A stretch of DNA of 64,000 nt from Candidatus Acidiferrales bacterium (GCA_035934015.1 DASYYH010000016.1:310001-374000); one strand, 5' to 3'; shown: positions 17,180 through 26,423, counted from the first letter of the stretch. Translations and numbers: made by a program. Notes: generated by a model not told the origin, from the letters alone.

Positions 17180-18352
17180 TTGAACATCAAGTTCTATCGC
17201 ATGTGGGCGCTGGTGGAACGCGACCTGCGGAAATTTTTCCGCAGCCCGGCGCTGATGATGAGCTCGATGATTTTTCCGATGATGCAGCTCATCGTGCTGG
17301 GATACGCCTTCGGCGGAAAAATCAGAGATGTGACCGTGGGGATCGTGGACCAAGACCACACGGAAATGTCGTGGCAAGTGGAGGAAGCGTTTGCGGGCGT
17401 GGCAACAGGGCCGAAGATGTTTCACATCATCCATTATCCCGCGATGCCGGAAGCGATGAAGGATCTGCGCACGGGTGGCATCGGCGCGATCGTGAATATT
17501 CCTGAGAACTTTTCGCGGCGTGCCTACAATGAAAACCGGCCACGGCTGGGACTCGTCGTGGACAACTCCGATCAGATCACTTCGAGTTCACTGGAAAGCG
17601 AATTGCAGAGCGTCGTCGATCAACTGAATGTGAACATGGCGGCGCAACTGAATTTGGGGTCCAATCCGATGATCACTTCGGGGCCGCTGGCGTCGCGACT
17701 GCCCGGTGCGATCGCGCTCGATACGGTGGAGGTGTATCCGTACGTCGAGTACATCAAATATCTGCTGCCGGGCTCGATCGCGATGGCGGTGTTCATCGTG
17801 GCGATGATCGGGGGCGGCATCACGTTCATTGACGACAAATCGCGCGGACTGCACGAAGGCTATCTGGTGACGCCGATTCACAAAGCCGAGCTGGTGATGG
17901 GGCTCGACCTGGCGGGCACGGCGAAAGGGCTGATGGCCGGATTGGTCATCACGTTCATCGGCGGAATGATCGCGGGAATTCCGCAACTCTGGAATCCCGT
18001 GCGACTTTTTTATCTGATCATCGTTGTCTCGGTGGCTTCACTATGCATGATCAGCTTCATGTTTTTGATCATGGTGCGCATCGACGACCCGCTGGTGCCG
18101 CGCGCGATCTTCGGCGTGCTGAATACGCTGCTCTTTTTCCCGTCGGGGTCGATCTATCCGACGTACGGATTTCCCTTCTGGCTGCGATGGATCTCTGTGG
18201 TTGATCCCTTCACATACACGGTTGACGCGCTGCGCAACCTTTTGCTGCGTGGCAGCGGTATTGAAGGCATCTATCAAGACGTGCTAATTTTGGCAGGGTT
18301 CTCGGCAGTGATGATCGCCGGCAGCATTGCGCTCTTCAAGCGCCAGATTTAA
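17180..18352 (+). CDS. ABC-2 type transporter permease
   Basis: The 390-residue permease starts with TTG at 17180, 8 bases after AAGGAG. One membrane helix near the N-terminus (MMSSMIFPMMQLIVLGYAFG) is followed by a large extracytoplasmic domain (about residues 45-190). Five more helices follow in the C-terminal half (IAMAVFIVAMIGGGITFI, GLMAGLVITFIGGMIAGI, LIIVVSVASLCMISFMFLIM and others). This is the YhhJ/DrrB-like arrangement. Together with the HlyD protein and ATPase it forms an efflux or secretion pump whose substrate is not evident. Confidence 0.9.
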   Translation: MNIKFYRMWALVERDLRKFFRSPALMMSSMIFPMMQLIVLGYAFGGKIRDVTVGIVDQDHTEMSWQVEEAFAGVATGPKMFHIIHYPAMPEAMKDLRTGGIGAIVNIPENFSRRAYNENRPRLGLVVDNSDQITSSSLESELQSVVDQLNVNMAAQLNLGSNPMITSGPLASRLPGAIALDTVEVYPYVEYIKYLLPGSIAMAVFIVAMIGGGITFIDDKSRGLHEGYLVTPIHKAELVMGLDLAGTAKGLMAGLVITFIGGMIAGIPQLWNPVRLFYLIIVVSVASLCMISFMFLIMVRIDDPLVPRAIFGVLNTLLFFPSGSIYPTYGFPFWLRWISVVDPFTYTVDALRNLLLRGSGIEGIYQDVLILAGFSAVMIAGSIALFKRQI

Positions 18353-18363
18353 GGGGGAACACG

Positions 18364-18816
18364 GTGACGCTCCTCGACGCAGCAAATTACAAGCCTCCTT
18401 CCAAAACTCCACGGTATGTTTTTCTTGGCGCGCTCGCCATTTTCGCCATCGCATTTCTGATCTGGCGCGGGGTACGTTACGATTCCGAAGAAAAAGCGGT
18501 GGAGACGTTCCTCAACGCCGTCGTGGCGGGCAATCTGCAACAGGCTTACGAACTGTGGAAGCCGATGCCGGGATATTCATTCCACGATTTCCAGCAGGAT
18601 TGGGGTCCGGGCGGATTTTACGGGGTGACGAAAAGCTATCGCATGGATGGAGCGTATGGCCCGAAAAACAGCACCAGCATCAGCGTACGAATCTTGCTGA
18701 GTCCCGTGGCGCCGTTTCCGAAGGACGATTCGGACGCCAAGTTCAAGACGCACGAAGTGGAGATTTGGGTCAACGCACAGACACACGCGCTGAGTTTTCC
18801 GCCGCCCGTTATGTAG
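18364..18816 (+). CDS. Small membrane-anchored protein at the end of the efflux operon
   Basis: The family is unrecognised. The GTG start at 18364 follows AAGGGGGAAC. The 150-residue product has one membrane helix (YVFLGALAIFAIAFLIWRGV) and then an extracytoplasmic domain beginning EEKAVETFLNAVVAGNLQQA, which resembles the small NTF2-like or DUF4878-like folds with an Ala/Tyr helix followed by strands. It follows the permease by 11 bases and is probably cotranscribed. Its stop overlaps the convergent HldA-like gene by 8 bases. Confidence 0.7.
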   Translation: MTLLDAANYKPPSKTPRYVFLGALAIFAIAFLIWRGVRYDSEEKAVETFLNAVVAGNLQQAYELWKPMPGYSFHDFQQDWGPGGFYGVTKSYRMDGAYGPKNSTSISVRILLSPVAPFPKDDSDAKFKTHEVEIWVNAQTHALSFPPPVM

Positions 18817-19858
18817 CGGCTTCGCGCAGAATAGCCGCCAATTCTTCGCGCGTCAGCGTCGCCGTTCCCAGCTTGGCGACGACAACTCCCGCGGCAGCAT
18901 TTCCGAGTATGGCAGCTTCACGCAGCGATGCACCGCTGGCGCTGGCGAGAGCCATGGTGGCGAGCACTGTGTCACCCGCGCCGGTGACGTCGAAAACCTG
19001 GCGTCCGCTTTTCGCGCCGGGGCGCTTGCCGATGACGATTTGCATTTCCTGATTGATGGCCGGAACGCGGAATCCAGCGGAGTCATCGCGCTCGAATAAT
19101 TGCAGACCTTGCGCGCCGAGCGTAATCACGACAGCGGCGCAGCCAAAATGCTCGAGGAGTTTGCGGCCGGCGTCGTGCACGGATTCCTTGCTATCGAGCG
19201 CGTGAGCGACGAGAAAGCCAGCTTCGGCGCGATTGCAGATGACGACTGTCGCGCCGCGATAGACCGGAAGACGCGACCATTTCGGCTTGACGAATGAAGG
19301 AATTTTTCGCTTCGCGCATGAGCTGAGAATTTTTTCCGCGAGCGTGTCGCTGACGACGCCTTTGTCGTAATCCGAGATCACAAGGGCATCGAGACCGCTG
19401 AGACTCGCCAGGATGCGCTTGACGAGTTGGTCTTCGGCCTGCTCGGGTAAATGCGCGCGCACTTCACGATCCACGCGGACGACTTGCTGCTGGCGCGCGA
19501 TGATGCGCGTCTTCAGCGTCGTGGGACGGCCGGCGACCTCGACAATTCCCTTCTCCGGGAGCCGCAGGTCACGCAGGCAGCGACGCAGGCCGGCACCGGC
19601 TTCGTCTTTGCCAACGGCGCCGAAAATTTCAACGCGTGCGCCGAGAGCCGCGAGATTCGCCGCGACATTGCCCGCGCCGCCGAGGCATTCGCTCTGCTCG
19701 GTGAAATCCACGACAGGGACAGGAGCTTCGGGCGAGATGCGGCTGGTGGTGCCCCAGACGTAGCGATCGAGCATCCAATCGCCGACAACGGCCAGGCGGC
19801 GGCCACGCATACGACTTACGATCTGGAGCGCGCGTTTGCGGGAGATGTCATGGGTCAT
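18809..19858 (-). CDS. hldA: D-glycero-beta-D-manno-heptose-7-phosphate kinase (HldA/RfaE1-like)
   Basis: This is a PfkB-family sugar kinase of about 350 residues without the cytidylyltransferase half of HldE. The N-terminus AVVGDWMLDRYVWGTTSRIS with EAPVPVVDF and LGGAGNVAANLAALGA is the RfaE domain I signature. The ribokinase-type catalytic motif VTGAGDTVLA lies near the C-terminus, and SDYDKGVV is conserved. It should phosphorylate heptose-7-phosphate at C1 in ADP-heptose synthesis for LPS core. The ATG at 19858 follows a GAGG ribosome site. A GTG at 19891 would overlap the upstream glycosyltransferase by 11 bases. The neighbour is a heptosyltransferase-like GT9 enzyme, which supports the role. 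Confidence 0.85.
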   Translation of the reverse strand: MTHDISRKRALQIVSRMRGRRLAVVGDWMLDRYVWGTTSRISPEAPVPVVDFTEQSECLGGAGNVAANLAALGARVEIFGAVGKDEAGAGLRRCLRDLRLPEKGIVEVAGRPTTLKTRIIARQQQVVRVDREVRAHLPEQAEDQLVKRILASLSGLDALVISDYDKGVVSDTLAEKILSSCAKRKIPSFVKPKWSRLPVYRGATVVICNRAEAGFLVAHALDSKESVHDAGRKLLEHFGCAAVVITLGAQGLQLFERDDSAGFRVPAINQEMQIVIGKRPGAKSGRQVFDVTGAGDTVLATMALASASGASLREAAILGNAAAGVVVAKLGTATLTREELAAILREAAT

Positions 19859-19880
19859 TCGTTCTGCCTCGATTCTTGCT

Positions 19881-21008
19881 TCAATTGTCACCGCGTTCCG
19901 CGATTTTCGGCTGCCGCGATTCTGCTGTGCTTGCCACGCTCGGCTTTTCGTTCACAGTCTCCGCGAGCAGCGCCGCGCAGGCTTCCTTCACCTCTCCCGG
20001 CGTGAGGGACAAGATACAGCGCGGCTCGGAAAATGCATAGCAGCGATCGCCTTTGCAAGGATTGCAGGCGAAATCACGCTGCACGACGCGGTTTGGCGTT
20101 TGCCACGGACGCCAATGCACGGAGTTGCTGGAACTGAAAATGGCCACAGTGGGACGAGCAAGAGCAGCGGCGATGTGCGTGGGACCGCTATCGTTGCCGA
20201 TGAAAATGCGCGCGCCAGCGATGAGCGCGATCAATTCGCGCAAATCGAGGGCGTCGAGGAGGACGAATTTATTGGCGCAAGCGCGGCGCGTCTCAGCAGC
20301 GATTTCTTCATCGCCGCGGCCGATATTGAACACAGGCTCGATGCCATGCTTTTCGCGGAGCCAAGCGGCGAGACCGGCGAAATGGTCTATGGCCCAGCGC
20401 TTGGTGAAATATTTCGCGCCCGGGCGAATCACCGCGTATGGCACGCCGGCGGCGATTCCGCGCTGCGACAATTGAGCGGCCAGTGCAGCGCGAGCATTTG
20501 GCGACGGATAAAGGCGAGCGGGCGGAATCGGAGCGCGAGGCAAGCCCGTCGCATAGAATTGCCCCATGCGATGCTCGACGGTGTGGATGTTCTGGCGCGG
20601 ATCTTCGATGAGTACGTTGTAAACGAACGAGAATTGGCGATGCGTCCAGCAAACGCGATGTGGCGCGCCGATGGCGGCCGTGAGGAATGCGCTCGTCGGG
20701 CCGGCATGCTGGTTATAGACGATCGGGAAATGACGGCGGCGCAAGGCGCGGGCGGCTGCGAAAAAATTGCGCATCAGCAAAATGTCCGATACGGCGGGAT
20801 TCCCTTCGAGCAACGGAGCCCACACGGGCTCGACGAGTACGGAGAGGCGCAGATCCGCGCGCCAATCATGAAGCGCGGCGAGCGCAGGCGTCAGCAGGAC
20901 AACATCGCCCAGCGAGCGCAGCCGGATAATGAGAACTTCGGCGCCAGAAGGCAAGGCGGGCAAGAGAGAAGAAATGTCACGAGGGCTCAACGCGAGCTTC
21001 GTCCACAA
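19881..21008 (-). CDS. Glycosyltransferase family 9 (heptosyltransferase-like)
   Basis: The product of about 375 residues has the GT-B fold marks of ADP-heptose:LPS heptosyltransferases: VLIIRLRSLGDVVLLTPALA at the N-terminus, YNQHAG, and the C-terminal donor-binding FIGNDSGPTHIAAAL. It would add heptose to the LPS inner core at the cytoplasmic face. The start is uncertain. TTG at 21008 overlaps the end of the Trm112-like gene by 32 bases, and several TTG codons further in are possible. It forms an operon with the HldA-like kinase. Confidence 0.87.
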   Translation of the reverse strand: MWTKLALSPRDISSLLPALPSGAEVLIIRLRSLGDVVLLTPALAALHDWRADLRLSVLVEPVWAPLLEGNPAVSDILLMRNFFAAARALRRRHFPIVYNQHAGPTSAFLTAAIGAPHRVCWTHRQFSFVYNVLIEDPRQNIHTVEHRMGQFYATGLPRAPIPPARLYPSPNARAALAAQLSQRGIAAGVPYAVIRPGAKYFTKRWAIDHFAGLAAWLREKHGIEPVFNIGRGDEEIAAETRRACANKFVLLDALDLRELIALIAGARIFIGNDSGPTHIAAALARPTVAIFSSSNSVHWRPWQTPNRVVQRDFACNPCKGDRCYAFSEPRCILSLTPGEVKEACAALLAETVNEKPSVASTAESRQPKIAERGDN

Positions 21009-21150
21009 GCATTACGGGAATGTCGTCGCGAATCGGATAGACGCGATGGCACTTTGAGCACTTCAGGCCCTTCTGATCGGACGTCAGCTTGACATCGACT
21101 TTGCAAACCGGGCAAACCAGAATATCCAGCAATTCCTTGGAGACCGCCAT
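20977..21150 (-). CDS. Trm112-like zinc-ribbon protein (57 aa)
   Basis: This short gene encodes MAVSKELLDILVCPVCKVDV, then a second pair in GLKCSKCHRVYPIRDDIPVM. The CPVC and CSKC pairs form a zinc ribbon, and the YPIRDDIPVML segment is the signature of the Trm112/YcaR (UPF0434) family. An AGGAGG sits 7 bases before the ATG at 21150. Bacterial members are small proteins of uncertain partner, often near LPS or lipid A genes, as here. Its 3' end overlaps the probable start of the GT9 gene. Confidence 0.88.
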   Translation of the reverse strand: MAVSKELLDILVCPVCKVDVKLTSDQKGLKCSKCHRVYPIRDDIPVMLVDEARVEPS

Positions 21151-21217
21151 TCGTTCCTCCTACTACGAGCAACTTTATCAGAGCGGCACGGCGAGGGGCA
21201 ACCGCGCGTATTCAAAT

Positions 21218-23326
21218 TTACCGGCGCGGCGAGACGGTGAGGACTAGACGACCTCTCCAAAGCGCGCCGGGCTGAAATTCCACCGGCCAGACAGCGAGCG
21301 CTTGTGTGCCTTGAAAAACGCGCTCGAATCCTTCTTCGGAATCGGAGATGGTTTCAATGGGTGCGAGCCAAAACGCTGAGGCGCCTTCGGCGAGCAACTG
21401 CACTTCGACTTTTTGCCACTCATCCACGAAGCAGAGCTGCGGCCCGGGCACGACACCTGAATGGCGCAGAGGATAGCGTCGGTTGGCAGCGGCGATATAA
21501 CGGTTCGGTTCATCGGCAGCAAGGAGATTGAGGACCGACTCGATTCCGACGTCCATTGTAACCGGCATTTTTCCGGCATAACGCAGCGCCAGATCGCAGG
21601 CGATGGAGAATCCTTCTGGCGTCGCAGAAAATGAAAACGATTTTTCCGCTTTCCATTGGCCGTCACTTGTCGCGGCTTCCAAGGCCAATTTTGCGGCGGT
21701 AGCGGCCTTTACATGATAGGCGCCACCAGCAAGGCCAGCGTCTTCACCCAGGCGCAGATTTTCGTAATCCTCCTGCGATCTTTGCGGCGGAAACAGCATG
21801 GTGCGAAACGAATGGCGGGGCCAGCGGTCGTACTTCAATTTTTTTTCGAGGCCGGGCTCCTTGACGCGCACCTGATCGTGAATCGATTCGACGCGGCCGC
21901 TTGCGGCGCTCGCCTGCGCGAGGCGCGTGTGATAGGCCTCAGGACGGCGCATCATAGAATTGATGAGGGTGACGCCACGCGGGCGAAAATCAATGGCTTC
22001 GACGGTGGCTCCGTCGGCGGGCGAAATCAGGACGGCGGCACGGTTCGTCGTGATGTAAAACTCGTCACGGCCATCGCAATCGAGATCGAAATGCTCAAGC
22101 TCCGCAAAATCGCCACTGGGACGCGCAGCTGCATCGGCAAAAGTTTCCGAGCGAACGAGCGGCTGCCACACGGCGGTACGCAGATGCGGCGCGTAAAGGC
22201 CACCGAAAACGCCGTGCCAGTAAGCGTCATTGGCTTGCGCGCGAAGCAAATCGGTCTTCGCGTCCTGGAGCTGAATCGATGATTTAGCGGCTGCTCCGAG
22301 CTTCGCTTCCGCTTGTTTCAACTTGCGCGACGCGAGGATGACTTTTTTTTGCATCAGATTGGCTTCGGCATATTTCGTCAGAAAGCCCCGCCAAAAGCCG
22401 CCGCGCAAGAAGGCGCTGACGTCGGGGCGCGAGGCGAATTCGCGCTCGACGGCCTGATAACGAAGGCGCGCAGAAGTCGGCAAAGCCCATTCCATCATTT
22501 CGGCGTAGGAACATGTGGGCAAATCGGCGCGACCGATGGGCTCATGCGCGGAAAGCGCTTCGCCCGGCGGCACGGTGGCGAGCCAATCGTGATTCGCTTC
22601 GAGAGCGTTGAAAAACCGAACGAGCCAGCCGTTTTTATAACAATGATCGTGCGTGCCGGGCCAGACTCCGAATTTTTCCATGTCGTCGCCCATGGCGGCA
22701 AAACCGCCGGGGCGTTCGCTGGCAGCCTGGCGGAAGAAGCCGATGACCTCTTCGGGATCGCGATACGGAATGAGATAACGGAGCGCTTTCAGACCGGGAA
22801 TCAATTGCACGGAGTGGCCCTGATCTTCGGCGATAAAACTTCCAAACAACTGGCCGGGATCGAACCCGGCGCTGAGGAAGTGATTATCGTCAACGAGTGT
22901 GTATTTCACCCCCGCAGAGGCGAGCAAAGAAGGCAACTGCGGCTCCCAAACGCGTTCGGCGAGCCACGCTCCGCGCGGACGTTTGCCGAAATGCTGCGCG
23001 AGATACGCTGCCAGACGCTCCAACTGTTCGCGCGCGTCTTCCGCCGGAACAGCGATGAGGATGGGTTCGTAAAAGCCGCCGCCGATCATTTCGACCTGAC
23101 CGCGCGCGACGAGCTTGTTCAAGTCGGCGAAATATTCGGGATGCTTCGCTTCGATCCATTCGAGCAAGCCGCCGGAAAAATGCAAACCAACGCGAATCAG
23201 GGGATGCTGGGACAACAATTGCACGAAGGGAAGATAAGAGGATTGATACGCGCGCTCGATGACGTCATCGAAATTTCCGACGGGCTGATGTGCATGGATG
23301 AGAAGAACGACACTGAAACGGGACAC
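21218..23326 (-). CDS. Glycoside hydrolase family 57 (alpha-amylase/4-alpha-glucanotransferase type)
   Basis: The product is about 702 residues from a GTG at 23326 preceded by GGAG. GH57 conserved regions are visible: LLIHAHQPVGNF, GGGFYEPIL, RGAWLAERVWEP with the probable nucleophile Glu, and MGDDMEKFGVWP with the probable acid/base Asp. The C-terminal half has a DUF1925/DUF1926-like beta-rich layout (NDAYWHGVFGGLYAPHLRT, later FSIACDLALRYAGKMPVTMD), as in Thermococcus 4-alpha-glucanotransferase. It probably remodels glycogen or maltodextrins. No signal peptide is seen, so it is probably cytoplasmic. No other glycogen gene is adjacent. Confidence 0.88.
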   Translation of the reverse strand: MSRFSVVLLIHAHQPVGNFDDVIERAYQSSYLPFVQLLSQHPLIRVGLHFSGGLLEWIEAKHPEYFADLNKLVARGQVEMIGGGFYEPILIAVPAEDAREQLERLAAYLAQHFGKRPRGAWLAERVWEPQLPSLLASAGVKYTLVDDNHFLSAGFDPGQLFGSFIAEDQGHSVQLIPGLKALRYLIPYRDPEEVIGFFRQAASERPGGFAAMGDDMEKFGVWPGTHDHCYKNGWLVRFFNALEANHDWLATVPPGEALSAHEPIGRADLPTCSYAEMMEWALPTSARLRYQAVEREFASRPDVSAFLRGGFWRGFLTKYAEANLMQKKVILASRKLKQAEAKLGAAAKSSIQLQDAKTDLLRAQANDAYWHGVFGGLYAPHLRTAVWQPLVRSETFADAAARPSGDFAELEHFDLDCDGRDEFYITTNRAAVLISPADGATVEAIDFRPRGVTLINSMMRRPEAYHTRLAQASAASGRVESIHDQVRVKEPGLEKKLKYDRWPRHSFRTMLFPPQRSQEDYENLRLGEDAGLAGGAYHVKAATAAKLALEAATSDGQWKAEKSFSFSATPEGFSIACDLALRYAGKMPVTMDVGIESVLNLLAADEPNRYIAAANRRYPLRHSGVVPGPQLCFVDEWQKVEVQLLAEGASAFWLAPIETISDSEEGFERVFQGTQALAVWPVEFQPGALWRGRLVLTVSPRR

Positions 23327-23437
23327 GAAGACGCTCCACAAAGAACTTTCAGGATACACAGCTTGCGCGGCTCTTTCCACCGACCGTGCGATGAACCATG
23401 AGCGCTAAGATTGCGACTGCCTCGCCACGTACAAAAG

Positions 23438-24091
23438 TCAGCCGGCGCGACCCGACCGCGTCTCGCGCGCGCCCGCGTAAAGCTTCAGACGCTGCGCCTG
23501 CTTCGCGACGGCCTCGGAAATTGCAGCGTCCGAGGCAGTGGCCGGCGCGTAGATTACCGTGAGCATTTCGCTCACTCCTTCGATGACTTGAGTGCGCGTT
23601 GAGTCACTGATGGGGCTGCCGAATGGCCCCACCGCATCGGCGAGCACAGGACGTCCGGCGAGATGCCAAACGCGGCGGCCAATGCCTTCGTACGTTTCGC
23701 CATTTGCGCCGAGGCGCAAACATACAGGCGGCTGAATGGCTATGCGGTTATAGACGCTATAGGGCCAGCCCGTTTCGATGGAGCCCAGATTGCTGAGATC
23801 CACGATATTGGAAACGTTGTAGAGCCCCTTGCCCTGCACGACGCGGCGCAGCAATGCTTCCGCAGACGGACGATATTTGGATGCATCGACGCCCCAGCGA
23901 CGAAACATGGCGCGCACGGCAACGACGGATTCCGATTCGGCGAGCGATTCGAGCGTGAATTTGCGGCGGAGGCTTTCGCAAACGGCGCCGATTTCGCGAA
24001 CGAGCTCGGGGCCAGCGGGGCTGACTGCGGCGCCATCCGCTTCCACGATGCCGAGCTTCACGGCGGGAATTTGAATTTCGATGTCCGTCAT
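23438..24091 (-). CDS. B3/B4 tRNA-binding domain protein
   Basis: The 217-residue protein resembles the free-standing B3/B4 editing-like domain of phenylalanyl-tRNA synthetase beta. Characteristic segments are RAMFRRWGVDASKYRPSAEA, LLRRVVQGKGLYNVSNIVDL, the following SNLGSIETGWPYSVYN, and GPFGSPISDSTRTQV. Stand-alone copies are thought to act on mischarged tRNA or related substrates, but the function here is unproven. It is a single gene, with a short gap to the GH57 gene and a divergent start relative to the DUF309 gene. Confidence 0.82.
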   Translation of the reverse strand: MTDIEIQIPAVKLGIVEADGAAVSPAGPELVREIGAVCESLRRKFTLESLAESESVVAVRAMFRRWGVDASKYRPSAEALLRRVVQGKGLYNVSNIVDLSNLGSIETGWPYSVYNRIAIQPPVCLRLGANGETYEGIGRRVWHLAGRPVLADAVGPFGSPISDSTRTQVIEGVSEMLTVIYAPATASDAAISEAVAKQAQRLKLYAGARETRSGRAG

Positions 24092-24151
24092 TTTTCCTGG
24101 AAACCACCTTCGGGAGAAAACGATTTGCTACTATAAGCGCGCCAGCACTTC

Positions 24152-24595
24152 ATGCCAGGTATTTTCACAATTTCACGCGCAATCGAATTCGAAAAGTTCC
24201 AGCGAGGAATTGCCCTGTTCAATTCCGGCGAATTTTTCCAGGCGCACGAAGCCTGGGAGGAAATCTGGCTGGTCTCCGCTGAACCTGAAAAAACATTCCT
24301 TCAGGGGCTCATTCAGCTCGCGGCGGCATTTCATCACTGCCATCGCGGGAACTTCACAGGGATGAAGTCGCTGCTTGAAGCCGGACTCGCCAAACTCGAA
24401 ACATTTCCTGCCGCCTGCCAGGGGATTTGCCTTGCTGCATTGCGGCGCGACGCAAGAAACTGGAGCGCCAGCCTGCAACGAGGCGAGAAGAAAACGCGGC
24501 GCGGATTTCCTCAAATCCAACTGGCGCGCGAAACAAAACGAGCCGGACGCCATAGCCGCAAATCAACAAGCGGAGCGGAGCGGCGCGGGCGTTAG
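24152..24595 (+). CDS. DUF309 family protein
   Basis: The 147-residue protein contains the DUF309 signature: FNSGEFFQAHEAWEEIWLVS followed by FLQGLIQLAAAFHHCHRGN. The HE pair and the later helices resemble a small metal-binding helical bundle. The C-terminal 50 residues are basic and low in complexity (EKKTRRGFPQIQLARETKRA), longer than usual. The biochemical function of the family is not established. It converges with the cupredoxin gene and overlaps its stop by 4 bases. Confidence 0.82.
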   Translation: MPGIFTISRAIEFEKFQRGIALFNSGEFFQAHEAWEEIWLVSAEPEKTFLQGLIQLAAAFHHCHRGNFTGMKSLLEAGLAKLETFPAACQGICLAALRRDARNWSASLQRGEKKTRRGFPQIQLARETKRAGRHSRKSTSGAERRGR

Positions 24596-25023
24596 TCGTC
24601 GACGATCAACTCGCCCTTCATGCCCATGTGTCCGAGACCACAAAAAACACAACATTTGAAGGAATAACTGCCCGCGGTGTGGGCGACAAACTCGATAGTG
24701 GTCACCTGGCCTTTCGGCAAGCGGTAGCAATCCTCCGGGTCGGAGAATTCCAGGCCGGGTGCGCCCTTTGCTTCGGCGCCGTCAGGATAGACGTTGATCT
24801 TAAATCCGTGAATGTGATCGAGCGCCTTGATGCGCAATTGGACCTTCATTCCCCTTTTCACGTGTATCGTCGACGGCGTGTATTTGTATTTCCTCGCCGT
24901 CATGTCGATGACCTGGACGTTAGGCGCCTGCGCGGGAGCAGGTTGCTGCTCGTTTGAAACGGCTCCGGCGGCGAAGATACCTACGGCCGCCGCGCACAGA
25001 AATAAGCGAGAGAGTATGCTCAA
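24592..25023 (-). CDS. Exported CuA-type cupredoxin (COX2-like domain)
   Basis: A hydrophobic signal segment (LSRLFLCAAAVGIFAAGAVS) is followed by a single cupredoxin domain: QVIDMTARKYKYTPSTIHVK, HIHGFKINVYPDG, and a C-terminal CCVFCGLGHMGM. The C-x3-C-x3-H-x2-M spacing plus the upstream His is the dinuclear CuA ligand set of cytochrome oxidase subunit II and nitrous oxide reductase. There is no COX2 membrane hairpin or oxidase gene nearby. The start is uncertain: TTG at 25023 after AGGGGGCGGG gives 143 residues, while ATG at 25107 gives 171. It is divergent from an Rrf2 regulator. A periplasmic electron carrier or copper carrier is most likely. Confidence 0.8.
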   Translation of the reverse strand: MSILSRLFLCAAAVGIFAAGAVSNEQQPAPAQAPNVQVIDMTARKYKYTPSTIHVKRGMKVQLRIKALDHIHGFKINVYPDGAEAKGAPGLEFSDPEDCYRLPKGQVTTIEFVAHTAGSYSFKCCVFCGLGHMGMKGELIVDD

Positions 25024-25245
25024 TGCCCGCCCCCTATCCTCACACCTAAAAGCATCCCATACGATGCCGCATCCGCCTGCGGCGCGCAAGAGAATTTCCG
25101 TTAACATAAAGCAGACAGGAGGGTTGGAGAATATCGAGCCGGAGCGAACCGGCCGCGACGGAAAAGTTTTACGAACCGCCACCCGAAGCCGGGTAAGTTG
25201 ACAGCCGCGGATGCGCTGTGGAATCCTTTCGAACGGGCATTTGCG

Positions 25246-25704
25246 ATGCGAATCAGCGCCAAGGGCGAGTATGCAGCGAAGGCTGTGCTCTACCTCAGCT
25301 TGAAACGTCCTAAGGTTGTCACCATCCACGAGATCGCGGAGAACCACGACATTCCGCTGAAATATCTGGAACAAATCCTGCTGATTCTAAAGCGAGCGCA
25401 ACTGCTGGAAAGCCATCGCGGCGTGCACGGCGGTTACACACTGGCTCGGAGGCCCGAGGAAATTTCCATCGGCGAAGTGCTGCGCGCGGTGGACGGCAAA
25501 TTTTCGCGGTCGAGCTGCCTGAAAATCGATTTGCAGAACCACCATTCCTGCCCGGAAGTGAATTCGTGCGGGCTAAAACAAGTGTGGCAGGACGTGCACT
25601 CGGCCGTGGAAAAAATTCTTTTCGAAACGACGTTCGATGAGCTCCGCAAGCGCACGCTCGGTGGAGTGGCGCGCGAAGGCGAATACGTGGCGTTCGAGAT
25701 TTAG
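25246..25704 (+). CDS. Rrf2 family transcriptional regulator
   Basis: The 152-residue winged-helix protein starts MRISAKGEYAAKAVLYLSLK, the classic Rrf2 N-terminus. The recognition region is TIHEIAENHDIPLKYLEQIL with the wing HRGVHGGYTLARRPEEISIG. Three Cys residues (SSC, then SC after ten residues, then SC after five more) sit where IscR and NsrR bind an iron-sulfur cluster, so redox, iron or NO sensing is plausible. TTG at 25198 is also in frame but would add a non-family extension. It is divergent from the CuA protein and could control it. Its 3' end overlaps the convergent methyltransferase by 4 bases. Confidence 0.9.
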   Translation: MRISAKGEYAAKAVLYLSLKRPKVVTIHEIAENHDIPLKYLEQILLILKRAQLLESHRGVHGGYTLARRPEEISIGEVLRAVDGKFSRSSCLKIDLQNHHSCPEVNSCGLKQVWQDVHSAVEKILFETTFDELRKRTLGGVAREGEYVAFEI

Positions 25705-26423
25705 GCAACCGGCTGCGATGGCGGCTTCACGCCCTCTACACAAATTCCCCCGCCATTTAGAATCCGGCTCGGGTTCTCCACTTTCCCGATATCATCAATT
25801 CGGCTGTTGTGACAGTCCTTAGATTGAACTTCCACGAATCCTTCCGTTTGAAACAGAGCGACGAGCGAATCGGTGTCATACATCCACTTGTGTGAATGGA
25901 AATCCTGCCAGGAGCTGTAAATCCGATATAGCAAACCGTTCTTGCCCGGCGTCGGCCAACGCATCAATAACCGTTGGTTGAGCCGATCCGCAGGATTCAG
26001 AGATGCGAGATCGTCCGACAGTTGTCCAAACGGACGTTCTCCCAGATACTCCCGCACGATTGCATTCAGGTCCGGTACCACCACACGCAATATCCCCGAG
26101 CTGGCAAGAACTCGGAAAGACTCCCTAATCAAGCTTCTGCCCTCTTCAACATAGAGATGCTCAAGAACATGGGAAGCATATACGGCACTTACCGAATCAT
26201 CCGGGAACGGCAGAGGCTTCCGAATATCGTGTATGAAGATTTTCGAGTCCCACGGAATCTCGGACTTATCTCTCGCGATGATATGCAACGAGGAAAGCAA
26301 GCGTCGGAGCGCCGGATATCTGGCGAGCCTCGCATTCCACGACCCGTCCACATTGACCCATTCATCCGCAACCTGCAGCCCACAGCCCAAGTTAAGTCGA
26401 AGAAGGTCTTTCGGGCGTGGCAT
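25701..26423 (-). CDS. Class I SAM-dependent methyltransferase
   Basis: The 240-residue protein has the Rossmann SAM-binding motif LRLNLGCGLQVADEWVNVDG, acidic residues after strand 2, and motif IV/post-I segments SAVYASHVLEHL, SFRVLASSGILRVVVPDL. This form is common in sugar- or glycan-modifying methyltransferases found in cell-surface gene clusters, but no such cluster surrounds it. Substrate unknown. It looks like an isolated gene, possibly acquired. Confidence 0.85.
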   Translation of the reverse strand: MPRPKDLLRLNLGCGLQVADEWVNVDGSWNARLARYPALRRLLSSLHIIARDKSEIPWDSKIFIHDIRKPLPFPDDSVSAVYASHVLEHLYVEEGRSLIRESFRVLASSGILRVVVPDLNAIVREYLGERPFGQLSDDLASLNPADRLNQRLLMRWPTPGKNGLLYRIYSSWQDFHSHKWMYDTDSLVALFQTEGFVEVQSKDCHNSRIDDIGKVENPSRILNGGGICVEGVKPPSQPVA

